DNA of 64,000 nucleotides. Source: Zobellia alginiliquefaciens (GTDB lineage: Bacteria > Bacteroidota > Bacteroidia > Flavobacteriales > Flavobacteriaceae). The DNA lies in NCBI RefSeq assembly GCF_029323795.1, contig NZ_CP119758.1, positions 2,046,001 through 2,110,000 of the forward strand, written 5' to 3'. Position 1 is the first letter of the stretch. Every line of letters starts with the position of its first letter. Shown one piece after another: positions 63,734-64,000 of the stretch. Below the pieces are notes generated by a model that saw only the letters and a program-made list of their open reading frames with translations, was not told the origin of the DNA and did no database searches. Position numbers and translations under genes: made by a program.

Positions 63734-64000
63734 ATGTATATGCTTTTATATGCTATATCTATGCTGCTATTTGGCAGTATATCTCCTATTTCCCAAGATT
63801 GTGACAACACCCTTTCCGGAACAGTAATCGATTTGCACGATAGTTCTGTATTATCTGGTGCCTTGTTAATTGTAGCCGGAACCGAACAGGCCGTACAGAC
63901 AGATGTTGATGGTAACTATACTATTACCGGGCTTTGTGATGGTACCTATTCCATACAGGTTTCGCATCCTTACTGTCTAACTCAAGGGTATACCGTAAAG
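63734..64000 (+). CDS. Carboxypeptidase-regulatory-like domain protein, probably a TonB receptor (N-terminal part)
   Basis: An open frame from ATG 63734 to the window end (89 codons). It has a signal peptide (MYMLLYAISMLLFGSISP) and then an Ig-like CarboxypepD_reg domain (TLSGTVIDLHDSSVLSGALL, and GNYTITGLCDGTYSIQVS). This is the start typical of TonB-dependent receptors. The plug and barrel would lie beyond the window. Its position after the His/Cys-rich gene suggests a metal-related receptor. Confidence 0.7.
   Translation, partial: MYMLLYAISMLLFGSISPISQDCDNTLSGTVIDLHDSSVLSGALLIVAGTEQAVQTDVDGNYTITGLCDGTYSIQVSHPYCLTQGYTVK

Overview
The window is chromosomal DNA from a marine-type Bacteroidota, almost certainly Flavobacteriaceae. 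The evidence is: promoters of the form TTG-N17..23-TAnnTTTG in front of many genes; SusC/SusD, IPExxxVDY, DUF3857, DUF5690 and TSP3-OmpA proteins; a Bacteroidota-type AddAB pair; and a fatty-acid/L32 gene order usual for the group. Gene density is high, most genes are housekeeping, and I see no tRNA, rRNA, insertion sequence, prophage or CRISPR array.

Layout. 1-4.7 kb: start of a lipoprotein gene, a large DUF3857/transglutaminase protein, riboflavin synthase. 4.8-9.9 kb: pdxA, then the L32/fatty-acid block (DUF177, rpmF, fabH, accB, accC). 9.9-17.1 kb: mixed accessory genes (FAD oxidoreductase, IlvD/Edd dehydratase, GreA-like protein, small membrane and secreted proteins, an AhpD-like protein, a 50-residue Cys/His-rich protein, an AraC regulator, a PAS protein). 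17.1-21.5 kb: minus-strand acpP-fabF-rnc and IPExxxVDY-pyk. 21.6-25.9 kb: purN, an RNase H, a PfkB kinase and a PurF-type amidotransferase. 25.9-26.9 kb: a gene-free stretch holding four tandem copies of one small-RNA-like unit. 26.9-36.2 kb: superoxide dismutase, AddA-like helicase-nuclease, kbl, a major OmpA protein, AddB-like protein. 36.2-41.5 kb: an SDR, then uxaC with a complete TRAP transporter (uronate uptake and isomerisation). 41.6-45 kb: GH1 glycosidase, glycosyltransferase, LpxH-like phosphoesterase.

45.2-61.2 kb looks like one dedicated phosphonate/organophosphate utilisation locus. A seven-gene minus-strand operon runs SusC, SusD, secreted phosphodiesterase-PA14, secreted metallo-beta-lactamase-fold hydrolase, PbfA-like class III PLP enzyme, purple-acid-phosphatase-like enzyme, alkaline-phosphatase-superfamily enzyme. 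A divergent XRE-cupin regulator follows. A second minus-strand operon holds a DUF5690 transporter, a TIGR03364-type FAD oxidoreductase and a phosphonoacetaldehyde-hydrolase-like HAD enzyme. The inferred route is outer-membrane capture and trimming of a phosphono- or phospho-ester, inner-membrane import of an aminophosphonate, conversion to phosphonoacetaldehyde by elimination (PbfA-like) or oxidation (FAD enzyme), then C-P hydrolysis to acetaldehyde and phosphate. Both operons carry the same TTTACAAATA element in inverted pairs at their promoters, a candidate operator for the XRE-cupin protein.

61.2-64 kb: a long leader and an exopolysaccharide-initiating sugar transferase, then a His/Cys-rich small protein and the start of a protein with a carboxypeptidase-regulatory-like domain, probably a TonB-dependent receptor.

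The two most novel items are the four-copy small RNA array (about 26.0-26.8 kb) and the SusCD-linked phosphonate locus. All function calls come from reading motifs by eye; no database search was run.
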